A stretch of DNA of 64,000 nt from Cristatella mucedo. Its lineage: Eukaryota > Bryozoa > Phylactolaemata > Cristatellidae. Where the stretch lies: assembly GCA_009760855.2 (NCBI GenBank), contig WPIO01000141.1, positions 928,001 to 992,000 of the forward strand, read 5' to 3'. This document shows positions 11,581 to 22,480 of the stretch, piece by piece. How positions within the stretch are numbered: the first letter of the stretch is position 1; each line of letters starts with the position of its first letter. The translations under genes were made by a program, and so were the position numbers. The notes beneath the pieces are model-generated. The model saw only the letters and a program-made list of their open reading frames with translations, ran no database searches and had not been told where the DNA came from.

Positions 11581-11583
11581 TTT

Positions 11584-11585
<2 letters not shown>

Positions 11586-11670
<85 letters not shown>
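11586..11670. repeat. (CT)n microsatellite
   Basis: A perfect CT dinucleotide run of about 85 bp, immediately followed by a LINE fragment. Confidence 0.97.
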
Positions 11671-11672
<2 letters not shown>

Positions 11673-11694
11673 TAGTCATCGTGCCTATGCAATA

Positions 11695-12030
11695 TATGCT
11701 TGCTGGTGTTGCAAAATTCTGCAGCTAGGCTCGTTGGTCGTGAACTGCCGTGTACACGACTTCTTTTCACGAACCGCACTGGCTACCCAGTGAGCAGCAA
11801 CACACCGACTTCGTGTCAACTGTTTCGCCTCTGCATTGCCTTACCTGACCGGCTTCTGCTTGTGCCGACTGCTCTCTCGACTCGGGTCTCCTGGAGCTCT
11901 TCTTACTGTCTGTGTCTGACCAACCCGAACAACTGGAGATCATGTCTGACTTCATGCATCTCTAAGCCGAGAGACTGCTTTACTGACTGGCATTTCGACA
12001 ACCCTTATTTTCAACATTAAAATTAAAAAG
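11695..12030 (+). mobile_element. Degenerate LINE RT fragment (LINE-B-like)
   Basis: One frame begins VLQNSAARLVGRELP, matching the conserved C-terminal RT-region motif LVQNSAARLV. Frameshifts follow. The downstream sequence ends in AT-rich DNA. Confidence 0.55.
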
Positions 12031-12119
12031 CTGACATCTGTGGTGAGACTAGTGGTGAGGTGACCTAGTGAATGCTGCTGCCGGTAGATGGCAACTGGAC
12101 AGATCTTTAGCGATGGTTT

Positions 12120-12350
12120 ACACCTGCTGGTCAGCTGCATCAAGCTGATGCAGCCCACCCCATCGCACCCCCACACTGCTACTACCACCTGACCACACCC
12201 CCACAGCCACCACCACAGCATCCCCACACAGTTGCCCCACTGCATCCCCCCCACAGCCATCACCACTGCCCCGTACCCTAACCCCATACCACTAACCACT
12301 ACCTTACCATACCCATCCCCCACAGCCACCACCACCTCACCCCCAATGCT
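12120..12350. repeat. Pyrimidine-rich CCAC/CACC low-complexity tract
   Basis: Irregular CCACC, CCCCAC and TACC words. Open frames on either strand here are compositional. Confidence 0.7.
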
Positions 12351-12804
12351 GCACCTGTGCTTCACTACCCTATTACCACAGTTTGATGCATCTCTTAGGT
12401 TAATCGCTATTTACCATGTAAGCAGTCAGGTCTCATGCTGTCACCCATAGAAGAAACTTTCTTCTGCATGAGTGGAGCTTAAGAACGCACCCATCGCGGC
12501 AAGAATAAAATTGGGAATAAATTGGGAGGACCAGCCGAATGGCAGCACACGGTGTCACTGACTCTGCACAAAATGCTTCGAATGCACTAGCTCCCATCAG
12601 TGTGCAAGGCTGCAAGACAGCAAAGGGCCTGGAACAGACGAAGGTGTGAAGGTATTAGCGTAGGCGTTGCACAGGGATGCCGAAACATGCCGGCCAGGCT
12701 GAGCTATATATTGGAAGCTGTGTGAAGGGCATCCTGGCAGCGACTAGTCTGCGCCAAGCAATCATGCACCCGAGACAATTGAACTGTTCATCCGTCTTTC
12801 TGAT

Positions 12805-14445
12805 AAAACTTGATGGAACCAACTTACTAGCTATTGGCAAACCATTTGTGATTCAGAAATGGGAAAGGCTCAAAATTGGCTTTGCCTGCATATCTCCTGT
12901 TGAATCAGCACCGCACAGCTGCCCCAATCCACTAACCACAATTGCATGCTGACCCTGTGCATGTCACTGCTAACTAAAAAGTATGATTCATTTACATAGC
13001 GCCCCAAGAGAACTCAATCTCTATTCAGGCGTTTCACATATGCCTCGGGGCTCGAGCCCATGACCTCAGTCTGACCTTGGTCGGGGCGAGCACCTTAACC
13101 GCTAGACCAAACCAGCTCGGCCCATGTTATTTTTCATCCGAGGTACATCTTAAATATGTGGTACTACCAGGGATCCATGCCTGGCTCGGTTCTTTTCACG
13201 GTGTCTACCCTTCTCTCTCTCTTGCCGATGTGATTGCCACGCACAATCTAAGCTTTCACTTATATGCGGATGAGAGTTGTACCTTTGCTTTGATCTCTCC
13301 CAGCCTTCGAGCACCTCGAATTCTCTCAACTCCCTTACTGCACGTATTGCTGACGTCCGCACATGGATGGCAGCAAATTTTCTTAAATTTTATGATAAAA
13401 CTAACTTACTAGTTATGGGCAAACCAAGTGTGATTCAGAAATTGGAAAGGCTCAAGCTCAACATCGGCTCTGCCAGCATATCTCCTGTTGAATCTAAACG
13501 AAATCTAGGTGCCTGCCTACTTTTCAGCTACACCTGCCTGCTAAAGTCTGCCTAAATTCACCCGTGTAACATTGCTGAAATTCGAGCTTGTTTAGATACA
13601 GATATCACATCTAAGTTGGTCCATGCATTTGTGACATCCCGTGTTGACTTCTGTAACTCACTGCTTGCTGGCCTACCGGCATGTGCAATCAGACGCTTAC
13701 AGCTGGTGCAAAACTCTGCAGCCAGGCTTGTCTGTCGTGAGCGTTGCAGTTGCCACATCACACCACTTCTCGCCTACCTACACTGGCTACCAGTCAAGCA
13801 ATAGTTCGACCAAGGTTTTGTTGCTCACTTTTCCGTCTCTTCATTCTTTGGCTCCAGCCTACCTATCACATCTACTCCCCCACCAGGCCAAGCATCATAC
13901 CTCCGGTTTTTCGGAAACTATCTGTTTACCTATACCCAGTACAAACCTCAAATCCTTTGGAGACCGTGCATTTAGTTCGTATGCTCTCAAAGCCCGGAAC
14001 TCGCTCCCGACTTTCGTCACGATATCCCCTGATTTGACCCAGATTAAAAAAGATAAAAACGTACCTATTTATGGCAGCATTTAGTGGGTCCCTGTGATTA
14101 ATCTTTTATGTGCTTATGCTTGCTGACTGTGCATGCTGCCACTAACCACACTTGCATGATGACCCTGTGCATGTCACCCCTAACCATGTTATTCATATTG
14201 TTTATCAAGCATGATACCAGTCACCATTCAATCGTGTTTCCTTTGTAGCAAGTGCAAAGCCCGTAAAAAGAGATTGAGTTCTCCGAGGGCGCTTTATCAA
14301 ATGTATTATTATTATTATTATATTATTATTATGTTCATTGTTCATGCTACCGCGAACCATTCGATCATGCTTCTTTTGCAGCAGTTGTAAAGCCTAGAAA
14401 GAGCTTGAGTTCTCTGAGGGCGCTTATCAAATTTATTATTACTAT
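12805..14445 (+). mobile_element. LINE-A copies, broken, with a SINE-1 inside
   Basis: 12,805-12,978 matches the 'LLxxGKPxVIQxxERLK' region and then jumps to the 3' UTR block, an internally deleted copy. After the SINE at 12,982-13,119 a longer LINE-A piece runs 13,126-14,325. It covers the RT from the LKYGVPQGS-equivalent through a damaged YADD box (LYADES) and VHAFVTSRVDFCNSLL to the 3' hairpin and ATT tail, with several frameshifts. A second tail-only copy (14,335-14,445) follows directly. Confidence 0.85.
12982..13119 (-). repeat. SINE-1 (reverse)
   Basis: Reverse orientation of the tRNA-derived SINE: tail 'tttacatagcgccccaagagaactcaatctctattcaggc', B-box 'ggggctcgagcccatgacc', A-box 'ccgctagaccaaaccagctc'. 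It sits between two LINE-A segments, so it either inserted into a LINE-A copy or bridges two copies. Confidence 0.8.
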
Positions 14446-14907
14446 TAACCCACTGGGTACGGAGGATGTTGCAGCCCTTGGGGCAACATCATTGCCCATG
14501 GCTAGTGGTGATAAGACGGGCCGGCGCTAACGTGCAATCTGCCAAATGTTTGTGACAAAAATACTAGAACAGTAGCCCTGGCTCGGAGCTGTTTTGGCAC
14601 CTCGAGTGTTGTTGCCTGCAGCTGCCTGGGCATGCTGGCTGGAGCAGACCAGCCACTCCCACTGTGGCAGCTGCTGCTAGCTGCTCAGCAAGGTCACCCG
14701 CTGCCAGCCATTGCTCTGAGTGGCCCCAGCACGGAAACCGGAGAAGGTGCCTGCCTCAGCCCAGAGCTTACCGGACTGCTACTCCTATACCAGGCTGAGC
14801 TCTATATTAAAAAGGCTTTGAAGCCTGGTGCAGAGATGATGGCAGCACATTACTGTGGACAATCCAAGTCGTCTTTACTAGCTGAGGCTACCTACCCGAC
14901 CGGGTAC

Positions 14908-14909
<2 letters not shown>

Positions 14910-14970
<61 letters not shown>
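14910..14970. repeat. (GT)n microsatellite
   Basis: A perfect TG dinucleotide run of about 60 bp. Confidence 0.97.
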
Positions 14971-14971
<1 letters not shown>

Positions 14972-15183
14972 ACGTGCGTGAGTGCATGCTTGTGTGTTAC
15001 AGGCAGGATGTTCTCGTAAGATTGCATGCCGTGGTGTCATTGTGTTCATTTACCGAAGACTGTTGCTCATAACTGTTTCGGCCATTTGGGATTGTGAGAC
15101 TTCCTTCCTGCAATTAGCTGCAGCTGGCTGTCTTGTGTTAGGGACACACCTGGTAAACATCCCAAGCCAGGTCCTTACGTGTT

Positions 15184-15383
15184 CTTTCATTGGCTGGCTG
15201 GTTTCCTTCTATTTTCTTATTGGCTGGCCTGTCCTTGCCCTTTTCTTTCATTGGCTGGCTGGTTTCCTTCTATTTTCTTATTGGCTGGCCTGTCCTTGCC
15301 CTTTTCTTTCATTGGCTGGCTGGTTTCCTCTATTTTCTTATTGGCTGGCCTGTCCTTGCCTTTTTCTTTTATTGGCTGGCTGA
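15184..15383. repeat. 61-bp tandem repeat, about 3.3 copies
   Basis: The unit begins ctttcattggctggctgg and contains two related halves built on ATTGGCTGGC. Because 61 is not a multiple of three, and no unit frame has a stop, all three forward frames stay open and yield hydrophobic Trp/Leu/Phe-rich products. Not a membrane protein gene. Confidence 0.9.
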
Positions 15384-15552
15384 CCACGACGGTGCTGATG
15401 GCTCCTCACAGATGTTGCATCAGTCACTGTAGTTGACCGCCAGCTCATGGCCATACTGCAAACCTACTTAAATTCGGCGTTCGGAGGTTGCGTGCCGAAT
15501 TTTCCGAAAATAAAGGGGCCATCTGACGCCGAATTTAAGAGGGAGTTCGTCA

Positions 15553-16790
15553 GTGGGATTTGCTCGTCTGGAGAGTGTGGGAGCAGTGAGGGAGAAATTT
15601 GAAGAGGAAGATGTCGTTAGTTTCGAAGGTCGAAAACATGCAATGCTTTTTGAACAGTGTGCAATGCCATTCCAGAATGAGGATGAGCTCGGATATGGGC
15701 TTCAAATCATTACCAGTGATCCACATGCCGTCGTATGTGTGCAGCGAAAGTTCTGCAAGTTCTTTGAGCACGAAGACGTCGATGTGGGCATCGGAAGCAC
15801 TCGCAAGTGCGAACATAGCCGCCATATTAAACTGTTCCAGCATCTGTTTAGGAAGGACAACTGTCGCAGCCATATGGAGAAGCATCATTGCAATGGTTGA
15901 ACCGATTACAAGGCTGCATCGGCGGAGGCGAAATAGACCTTTGATAATCGACCCGAACATGGCAGCAGCACGCTGCTTCGACGATGCTACCTGCAAGCTG
16001 GAGTTCATCATCGATGCTCCCGTTGTCGAGAAGTTGGTCGGTGGTGTGTTCTTTGGCACAATTACGTCGAAGGAGAATCATTGTCGAAAGTTTTGTCTCA
16101 ATTCAAGATTCAGAGCAACAGCTGCTACAAGGTCGTCGTTACGAATTCACCGAGGTTTCTGTTGGCGATAAGGTATGTTTCAGTTGGCCTATCATTCTGA
16201 CAGACCGAGGCTGTAATTCATCATCACCAGGAGTTGACCAAATATCCCAAATTGATGGGTGTGATCAGGCATGTGGTTTCGAACCATATGAGTCTCAAGG
16301 ACATCCCGTCTTGACTTCTGTAACTCACTGCTTGCTGGCCTACCGGCATGTCCAATCAGGCGATTACAGCTGGTGCAAAACTCTGCAGGAATGGTGCAAG
16401 TCAAGCGAAACGTGACAGTTCTAATAATGCAGCAGCTTGTGAGGCACCTCCAGTGATGCCTGCTGAGCTGCTAGCACTTCTTTAGCGTGACTTCAATTCT
16501 TGTGTCCTTGATCCTCACCGAGATCGCCTAGCCCAGTTTTGGACTGCATCTTTGAATGAGGCCACTGAGCAGGGGCATCGCCATCTTGTGGCTAATGGTG
16601 CCATCAAGGCGGCTATTGCCAGGCACGATCAGTCGACAGATTTCAATACTGTTGGGATGACGTTGAGGTCTCTCGCCTGAATCTTTATAGAAACACTTGT
16701 GTCAGTTCGGCTGCGGATTTGCATCAGTTTTTGTCAGCACTATGTCGGTTGAGTCAGACTTCTCTGTGCTCAAGTGGGTAATGGACGACT
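15553..16790 (+). pseudogene. Transposase pseudogene of the BED/hAT-like element
   Basis: The first frame is open for 115 codons, stops at 15,898, and reads on through a second stop (TAG near 15,935). Coding similarity then moves to another frame by about 15,945. An 85-bp scrap of LINE-A ('catcccgtcttgacttctgtaactcactgc...aaaactctgcag', 16,305-16,390) lies inside. Downstream pieces resume in further frames. Missing parts include any intact catalytic Asp/Glu arrangement, which I could not trace. Confidence 0.5.
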
Positions 16791-16812
16791 GCTGAACCAA
16801 TATGACATCGCC

Positions 16813-16955
16813 GAGCTGGTTTGGTCTAGCGGTTAAGGTGCTCGCCCCGACCAATGTCTGACTGAGGTCGTGGGCTCGAGCCCCGAGGCATATGTGAAGC
16901 GCCTGAATAGAGATTAAGTTCTCTTGGGGCGCTATATAAATGAATTATATATATA
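16813..16955 (+). repeat. SINE-1, best-preserved copy, inserted in the transposase
   Basis: Head 'gagctggtttggtctagcgg' carries a pol III A-box-like sequence, 'gtgggctcgagccccg' is the B-box, and the 3' half has the hairpin AGCGCC...AGAGA..TCTCT..GGCGCT followed by a TA-rich tail. It separates the transposase motif VMDD from its continuation LEGIFQAKQ. Confidence 0.85.
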
Positions 16956-17527
16956 TCATTAGCTTTAGAGGGCATCTTCCAGGCAAAGCAGTTGGTTCAC
17001 CGATCAATGCTTTAGAGTTTAAATGGTTTTGCACCGTTCAGACCAGTTACTCTTTACGCGAAGGCTCAATAAAGTGGCATTTTACTCGTTTGGTGCGCAG
17101 TCTGGTGTGATGCCGAATTTAAGGGTCGTCGTCGTGCCAAAAATAGGTTAATTTCGCTAAACTTGGCAAATGCCGAATTGAAGCAGGTCTGCCATACGAG
17201 TCATGCTCGTCCTTCACCTCGTCCCAGCGTCTGCTCGTCTCTGAGCTGGCAGCCCAGAAAGCAGCTCTGTGCCTGCCGAAGCATATCGCTTCGAGAGCCA
17301 CTCGGCCTGCCAATGATGCTTACGCTTGCGAGCTGCTATGCCTTGGCTCTCTAACGAAGCTTTGCCGGTAAATTGTAGCGCTCACTGCCACAAGTCCTTC
17401 AGTACCGTAAGTGTGCAGCTGCGCTGCCGCCTGTTAGCATTTCGGGGGAGTGCTGCTGCAAGGTGCTCACTCTCCTCTGCCGACTTGAGTGCATCATCCA
17501 CTGCAGCTGCCGCAAATCTTTATTCAG

Positions 17528-18210
17528 TTGCCAAGCATCCGAATGAGGAACTCGGAGCCGACTGCTTCACCTTTCTCAGGCGACCAGTATTCGGTCTGCC
17601 GAATGAAATCGTGCGCAACGCTGGCCCTCGCGGAAGCCCGCGAGGCAGCCCGCGAAGCAACAAGGGTGCTCCCAAGTCGCCGATGCTGCTGCCGGCAGTG
17701 GCAGCAGCAGCTGCACCGGTAGCAGCAGCAGCAGCTGAACCGCCAGCAGCAGCAGCAGCTGAACTGCCAGCAGCAGCAGCTGACCCACCAGCAGCAGCAA
17801 TAGCTCCACCGTCAGCAGCTGCTGCTGCACAGGCGATGGCCGGCAACCGGGCAAGCCATCAAGCCCGAACGGCAGAAGAGGAGGTCGTGGGAGGCAGAGG
17901 AGGAGGCGGCACTGGGGCCGATACCACTGCAGCCGCACCGAGGGCGGAAGAGAGCCACTTGCCTATACCTGGACAGGCAGCAGCGGGGGAGGCCTTCGAT
18001 GGAGAAACGGAGGAAGACATTGCTGCTGCTGCTGATGCTTCAGTGGTGTCCTCGCTTGCAGCTGCAGAGCTGTTGCCTACAGCCCCAGTGCCTGCAGCTG
18101 CCTCACCGTCAGCCAATAGTTCAGCTGCTGCATGCGAAGACCGCTCGAATGCAAGTGCGGAGGCCACCGAAGTCATTGCCACTGTCGTGATGTTGCAGCC
18201 GAGTTCCAAG
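17528..18210 (+). CDS. MBD gene copy A, downstream exon with poly-Ala expansion
   Basis: The acceptor ctttattcag is at 17,527 and the donor CCAAG|GTAAGC at 18,210/18,211, giving 2 nt plus 227 codons and ending in phase 0. The start reads AKHPNEELGADCFTFLRRPV then FGLPNEIVRNA, matching the palindrome-arm exon (EENFTFLQRPVF..LFEMVRMA) with the same start phase and end phase. About 150 residues of Ala/Pro/Glu-rich low complexity follow, containing several Ala runs, where the arm copies have only a short Lys/Gln-rich stretch. Its role is presumably nuclear with the MBD. The frame is fixed by homology, not by length; the alternative frame would be poly-Gln. Confidence 0.6.
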
Positions 18211-18584
18211 GTAAGCCAGTGCTTACACCTGCAAGGCCACCTGCAGCTGGCATTTGAGGTGTGGATGGGTGAAGTGCTGCTGCCTTGCCCCCTGGATGTA
18301 TCTGGAGTTGCCACTGGTCATAAAGTGACGTGACCAGTTGACGATGGGATGGTTCTGGAAAGTAGCATGGACATGGTCAATTGCTTGCTCAGAGATCGAA
18401 AACAGGTTATTATCGGAAGAGTCTGTGGCAGTGGACCAGCATACAACAGACTAGAATGACAGAATGCATGCTACATCTTGTGCAGTGAAACAGTATGTGG
18501 AGCGCTACAAGTTCGGAGCACAGAAATGTATCCGCCAAGGCAAGCTGCCGATGGGCGAACAGCAGCTAACTTTTCATTAATAAT

Positions 18585-19180
18585 AGCAGTTATTATGCAT
18601 TTGATAAAGCGCCCTCAGAGAACTCATCTCTTTCTAGGTGCTTTACATTTGCTGCAAAGGGGAACACGATTGAATGGTGAATAATATCATGCCTGATAAA
18701 CAACATGGATAACATAGTTAGGGGTGACATGCACAGGGTCAGCATGCAAATGTGGTTAGTGGCAGCATGCACAGTGTCAGCACACATAAGCATATAAAGG
18801 ATAAATCACAAGGACCCACTAAATGCTGTCCAAAATAGGTGTTTTTAAGTTCTTTTTAAATGTGATCAAGTCAGGGGATGTTGTGACGCAAGTCGGGAGT
18901 GAGTTCCAGGCTTTGAGAGCTAACGAACTAAATGCATGGTCTCCAAAGGATTTGAGGTTTGTACGAGGTATTGGTAAACTGTTAGATTCCGAAAAGCGGG
19001 TGGTACAATGCTTGGCCTGGTGGGGGAATAAATCTATAAGATAGGCTGGAGCCAAAGAATGAAGTTCCTTGACTGGTAGCCAGTGCAGGTCGGCTAGATA
19101 TGGTGTGATGTGGCTACTGCGACGCTCACGACGCACAAGCCAAGCTGCAGAGTTTTGCACCAGCTGTAAGAGCCTGATTC
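18585..19180 (-). mobile_element. LINE-A 3' fragment (reverse)
   Basis: The reversed tail (aataatagcagttattatgc, then the hairpin 'gataaagcgccctcagagaactc'), the 3' UTR, and coding sequence for QLVQNSAAWLVRRERRSSHI through FSSLALKAWNSLPTCVTTSP. It has one internal deletion (after LHWLPVK) relative to the 47.8-kb copy. Confidence 0.9.
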
Positions 19181-19520
19181 GTGAACCTGGCACGTGGAGG
19201 GATGTTTGATGTGTGTTGCAGCCCACCGGCATCTTGGCTTGAGGTCAGGCAGAGAAATACGCAAGTTTTGAAAGCAGTTTTGAGGGTGGAAATGCTGTGG
19301 TGTAGAGGCTCACACGTAACTTACACGCCTGCCTTCACTTGTCAATCCACGGTAACTCTTCAAGTTCATAATCTCACAGCCTTTACCCTCTGCTATTATT
19401 GCACCCTGTTGAATGGCTGACGAACTGGTGCTGTAGCTCTGAAGATGTGTGTGGGCAGTCGCTTTGCCATTTCTGTAATTTGCCTGCCACTTTAGGAACT
19501 TCACAATCTCAAGTCCTGAC
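19181..19520. other. Unassigned sequence
   Basis: Nothing recognisable between the LINE fragment and the following CT microsatellite. Confidence 0.4.
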
Positions 19521-19522
19521 TT

Positions 19523-19606
<84 letters not shown>
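19521..19606. repeat. (CT)n microsatellite
   Basis: A TC run with two CG interruptions near its start. Confidence 0.97.
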
Positions 19607-19609
<3 letters not shown>

Positions 19610-20106
19610 GCTGGGTTAGGGCTAATGTACCCATCACAGGTCGTCACTGACACTTGTTCCTACTCCAAACATGTTGGTCAGTATGATGAGTTCTGTCTCC
19701 TTACAAATTTTCTTGCTATGCTGCTGGGAAGGAGTGTTAGTGGGCACACTTCGTGGTTGCATAAGAGCTTCTGTTGGTACAGTGGTGCATCGGTATTCTG
19801 GCATTCGTAGGGTTTGAGTGCATCCAACGACTTGCATCACTTGCACCGACGACTAGGTGCTTGCTCGATAGGGTGGTGGTCAGGTGTGAGTGTGAGTATG
19901 CAAGGCATCAATGGACCGCCTCCTAACCTGCACGAACTGAAAGGAAGCTCTCTCCCTGGCAGCCGTGCTGCAAGCAGTGGTCAGCCTGGGCTTCCAAGTA
20001 AGCCGGAGCTCACAAGTTGCCATTAGATATGGTCAAGGTTGAGTAGCATAATCGATGTCTCTGGGGTTGTGACCTTCGAGCTTGCTAGCACTCGGATCAT
20101 GCATCA

Positions 20107-20109
<3 letters not shown>

Positions 20110-20192
<83 letters not shown>
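20110..20192. repeat. (GA)n microsatellite
   Basis: A perfect GA run of about 80 bp. 19,607-20,109 on its left holds no exon I can defend. Confidence 0.97.
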
Positions 20193-20195
<3 letters not shown>

Positions 20196-20379
20196 AGCTG
20201 CTAAGGAGTCGTTCTTGTCGTTCCGCTACCATCTTGCCCGTAAATTTGGGAAATGCCGCCCAACAAAATGAGCCGGCCGGTCGGAGCTTCAAGCCAGCTG
20301 CTGGCTGCTGCCTGCCTGACTGTCTGCAGCAGGCTCTGAGCCGAGGGAGCTAGAGCCGAAGCTGTTAGGGCTACGTGAC

Positions 20380-21040
20380 TCATTCACTTCTGTAATATAT
20401 GACACATTTGGGCCTGCTCAGATACGGATACGGCATCCAAGAAGCTGGTCTGTACGTTCGTGACATGCCCCACTTGGCTACGGCTGCTCGTTTGCAGGTC
20501 TCCATGACCCTCTCCCATGCAATAGCACCCGCTGCAGTTGGCTTGTAACTCGACTGTGGCTAATTTGTCGTGAACTCAGCGAAACTGTCAAATTAGACTA
20601 CTGCTCACCAAACTGGGCTGGCTGCCTTTCGTGCCCAGGGCATGCCGACTTTTCGACGACTCCACCATCACTCGGGTCCTCTGGGCCCCCCTCCGAGTTC
20701 TCCCCCCCCCCAGTTCTCCTCAGTTCCCCCCTCCGAGTTCTCTAGCTCTGGCTCTATCTACCCGAATTAGTTTCACAGCAGCAGTCAGTCCCCTCCCAGC
20801 TGCTGCTGCTGCCGCCGCTGCTTCTCTGGTTCCTTCTCTAACGTCAAATCGCTGGTCGGAGACCACACCTTAGGCTACTACTCTCCCAAAGCTTGAAACT
20901 CACGACCGACTGACACCAGGTCATCTCCGAATTGATGGCGTTCGAAAAGATGAGAATTTACCTGTTTCTCTCACCATTTACCCTGTCCGATTGAAGCCAA
21001 CGATACCAAATGCCATTTGGTGTCGTCGTGCTCTATGAAA
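20380..21040 (+). mobile_element. Highly decayed LINE-like sequence
   Basis: The words 'cctgctcagatacggatacggcatccaagaagctggtc' and 'cgttcgtgacatgcc' parallel the LINE-A stretch coding ACLDKDTTSKLVHAFVTSR, but with many changes and frameshifts. A C/T-rich low-complexity part (20,690-20,830) follows. Family assignment is uncertain. Confidence 0.4.
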
Positions 21041-21160
21041 CGGTGCATGTAGTGTGACTAAGGGCAACAGCAGCTTTCTTTTGTAGAGAGCACCCCAATG
21101 GACCTGTATTCTTTACTTTGTGCACTGCTTATCTGAGCTTGACTGAATTAGTGCTACCAA

Positions 21161-21183
21161 CGGGGGGGGGGGGGGGGGGGGGG
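21161..21183. repeat. Poly-G tract
   Basis: About 22 consecutive G. Length is likely to be imprecise in any assembly. Confidence 0.9.
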
Positions 21184-21369
21184 AGTTGAGCTCCTTTTGT
21201 CTTCTTCGTGCTTTTATCTGCTTGCCTAAGCAGAACGAACGACTTACATAATAATATTATTAATGTCAATGATACTTATTATTATTAGTATTATTATTAG
21301 CTCACCGATCTCAACAGTTCGTAGCTCTATACAATAATCTTGCCACCCTGATGTGGGTTCAAGGGTTAG

Positions 21370-21610
21370 CTGCTTACCTAGTACGACCAAGGTCGTGGGC
21401 TTGAGCTTTTTGGCACATGTAAAGCACCTAGATAGAGACCAAGTTCTCTTTGGGTGAATGTAATGCAATGTATCTTCGTCTGTAACTCCACAAAGCCATA
21501 AAGACTATGTAGGTGTTACGAAGGAGAGTTTTGTTTAGCGCACTCACAGCCTAAGGAACTTTCAGTGCACACTCGGTAGCCAACAGACTTCGTCACATGC
21601 TACCACATTT
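21370..21610. repeat. SINE-1 fragment (+) joined to a reversed LINE-B tail
   Basis: 21,370-21,460 has the SINE-1 B-box ('aaggtcgtgggcttgagc') and tail ('aaagcacctagatagagac'). From 21,458 the reversed LINE-B end follows: 'gaatgtaatgcaatgtatcttcgtctgtaactccacaaagcc' through 'cggtagccaacagacttcgtc' near 21,595. Confidence 0.7.
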
Positions 21611-22234
21611 GTGTTGCTGCCTGATACGGCTCTCATGACATCTATTAAGTTACAGTGCCACCGGTTCGTGAGTTTCAGCTCATGCTCGGTTGCATTTGCC
21701 AATATGGCTGCTTGTCTTTCTGGTTACATTGCAAAGTCAATCTGGTTGCATTGAAGTCGCTGCTGATTGCTGATATGGCTGTGTGATATTGCTACGTTTG
21801 AAGGGCTGCCCAGTCGAAGTCAAATCTTCACAGCAAGAGGAGACCTTGCCTTCAAAGAAGCGTTCATTACATGGTAGGAGAGGCTGTGATAGAAAGCATA
21901 GCAACAGCTGTGCCGCTGTGCTGAACATGTTGCTGATGCCGAAATGCACACATTGACAGCTTTGCAATGCTCGAGATCGTGAAGCTGCACGAATGCGGAC
22001 ACGTTATAGCAGGTGTGCAGGGATAGCCTCATGAAAAATGCAAAACTGATATGGTAGCGAGACATGCCTTGTGTCCATGTGGTGACCGGTGCAAAGGAAA
22101 TTTTGTACTATCAGGCCGTAGATATTTTTATGACACAAGAATATCGCTGGAGAAGCCTGACATCCATGGGACCGAGAGCTGCTGCATGTGGGACGTCACG
22201 CGAAAATGCTGCAGGCCCAGGCCCAGCGTGCTGA

Positions 22235-22480
22235 AGCAAGTAATAAGAATATAATTGATAGAGCGCCCTCGGAGAACTTAGATCTCCCTATGCAGCAATG
22301 TAAAGCACCTAGAAAGAGATTGAGTTCTCTGAGGGCGCTTTATCAAGTGCATTATTATTATTATTATTATTATAAACCTCTTTCTAAGCGCTTTGCAATT
22401 ACTACAACGAAAGCACTATCGAATGGTTAGTGGTATCATGCTCACTAAACAACCAGAATAACAAGACTAGGGTGACATTA
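22235..22480. repeat. Head-to-head LINE-A tails
   Basis: A short reversed tail (22,247-22,295) is fused to a forward tail (22,296-22,372: 'aaagcacctagaaagagattgagttctctgagggcgcttt' plus ATT repeats), then another reversed piece (about 22,376-22,475). A further isolated forward tail is at 22,945-23,015. Confidence 0.75.

Larger units (their letters stand above)
15469..17183 (+). mobile_element. Degenerate BED/hAT-like DNA transposon
   Basis: The left end reads TTAAATTCGGCGTT and the right end, on the other strand, TTCAATTCGGCATT (12 of 14 identical). Internal copies of GCCGAATTTAA occur at about 15,523 and 17,112. Between them are decayed transposase pieces: a BED-like finger (FCKFFEHEDVD...CEHSRHIKLFQHLFRKDN...MEKHH) at 15,740-15,895; a segment IIDAPVVEKLVGGVFFG at about 15,994-16,060; CVLDPHRDRLAQFWTASLNE at about 16,495-16,560; and VESDFSVLKWVMDD at about 16,748-16,790, continued after a SINE by LEGIFQAKQ (about 16,965-17,000). 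The order and motifs fit a BED-finger, hAT-like transposase family as I remember it. Stops, frameshifts and two insertions make it inactive. No clear target-site duplication. Confidence 0.6.

Noticed and set aside
12952-13130. tRNA gene suggested by A/B-box-like words
   Set aside because: Part of a repeated SINE with a LINE-type tail; no cloverleaf can be drawn through the acceptor stem.
15184-15436. Multi-pass membrane protein suggested by Trp/Leu/Phe repeats
   Set aside because: Produced by a 61-bp tandem repeat open in all frames.
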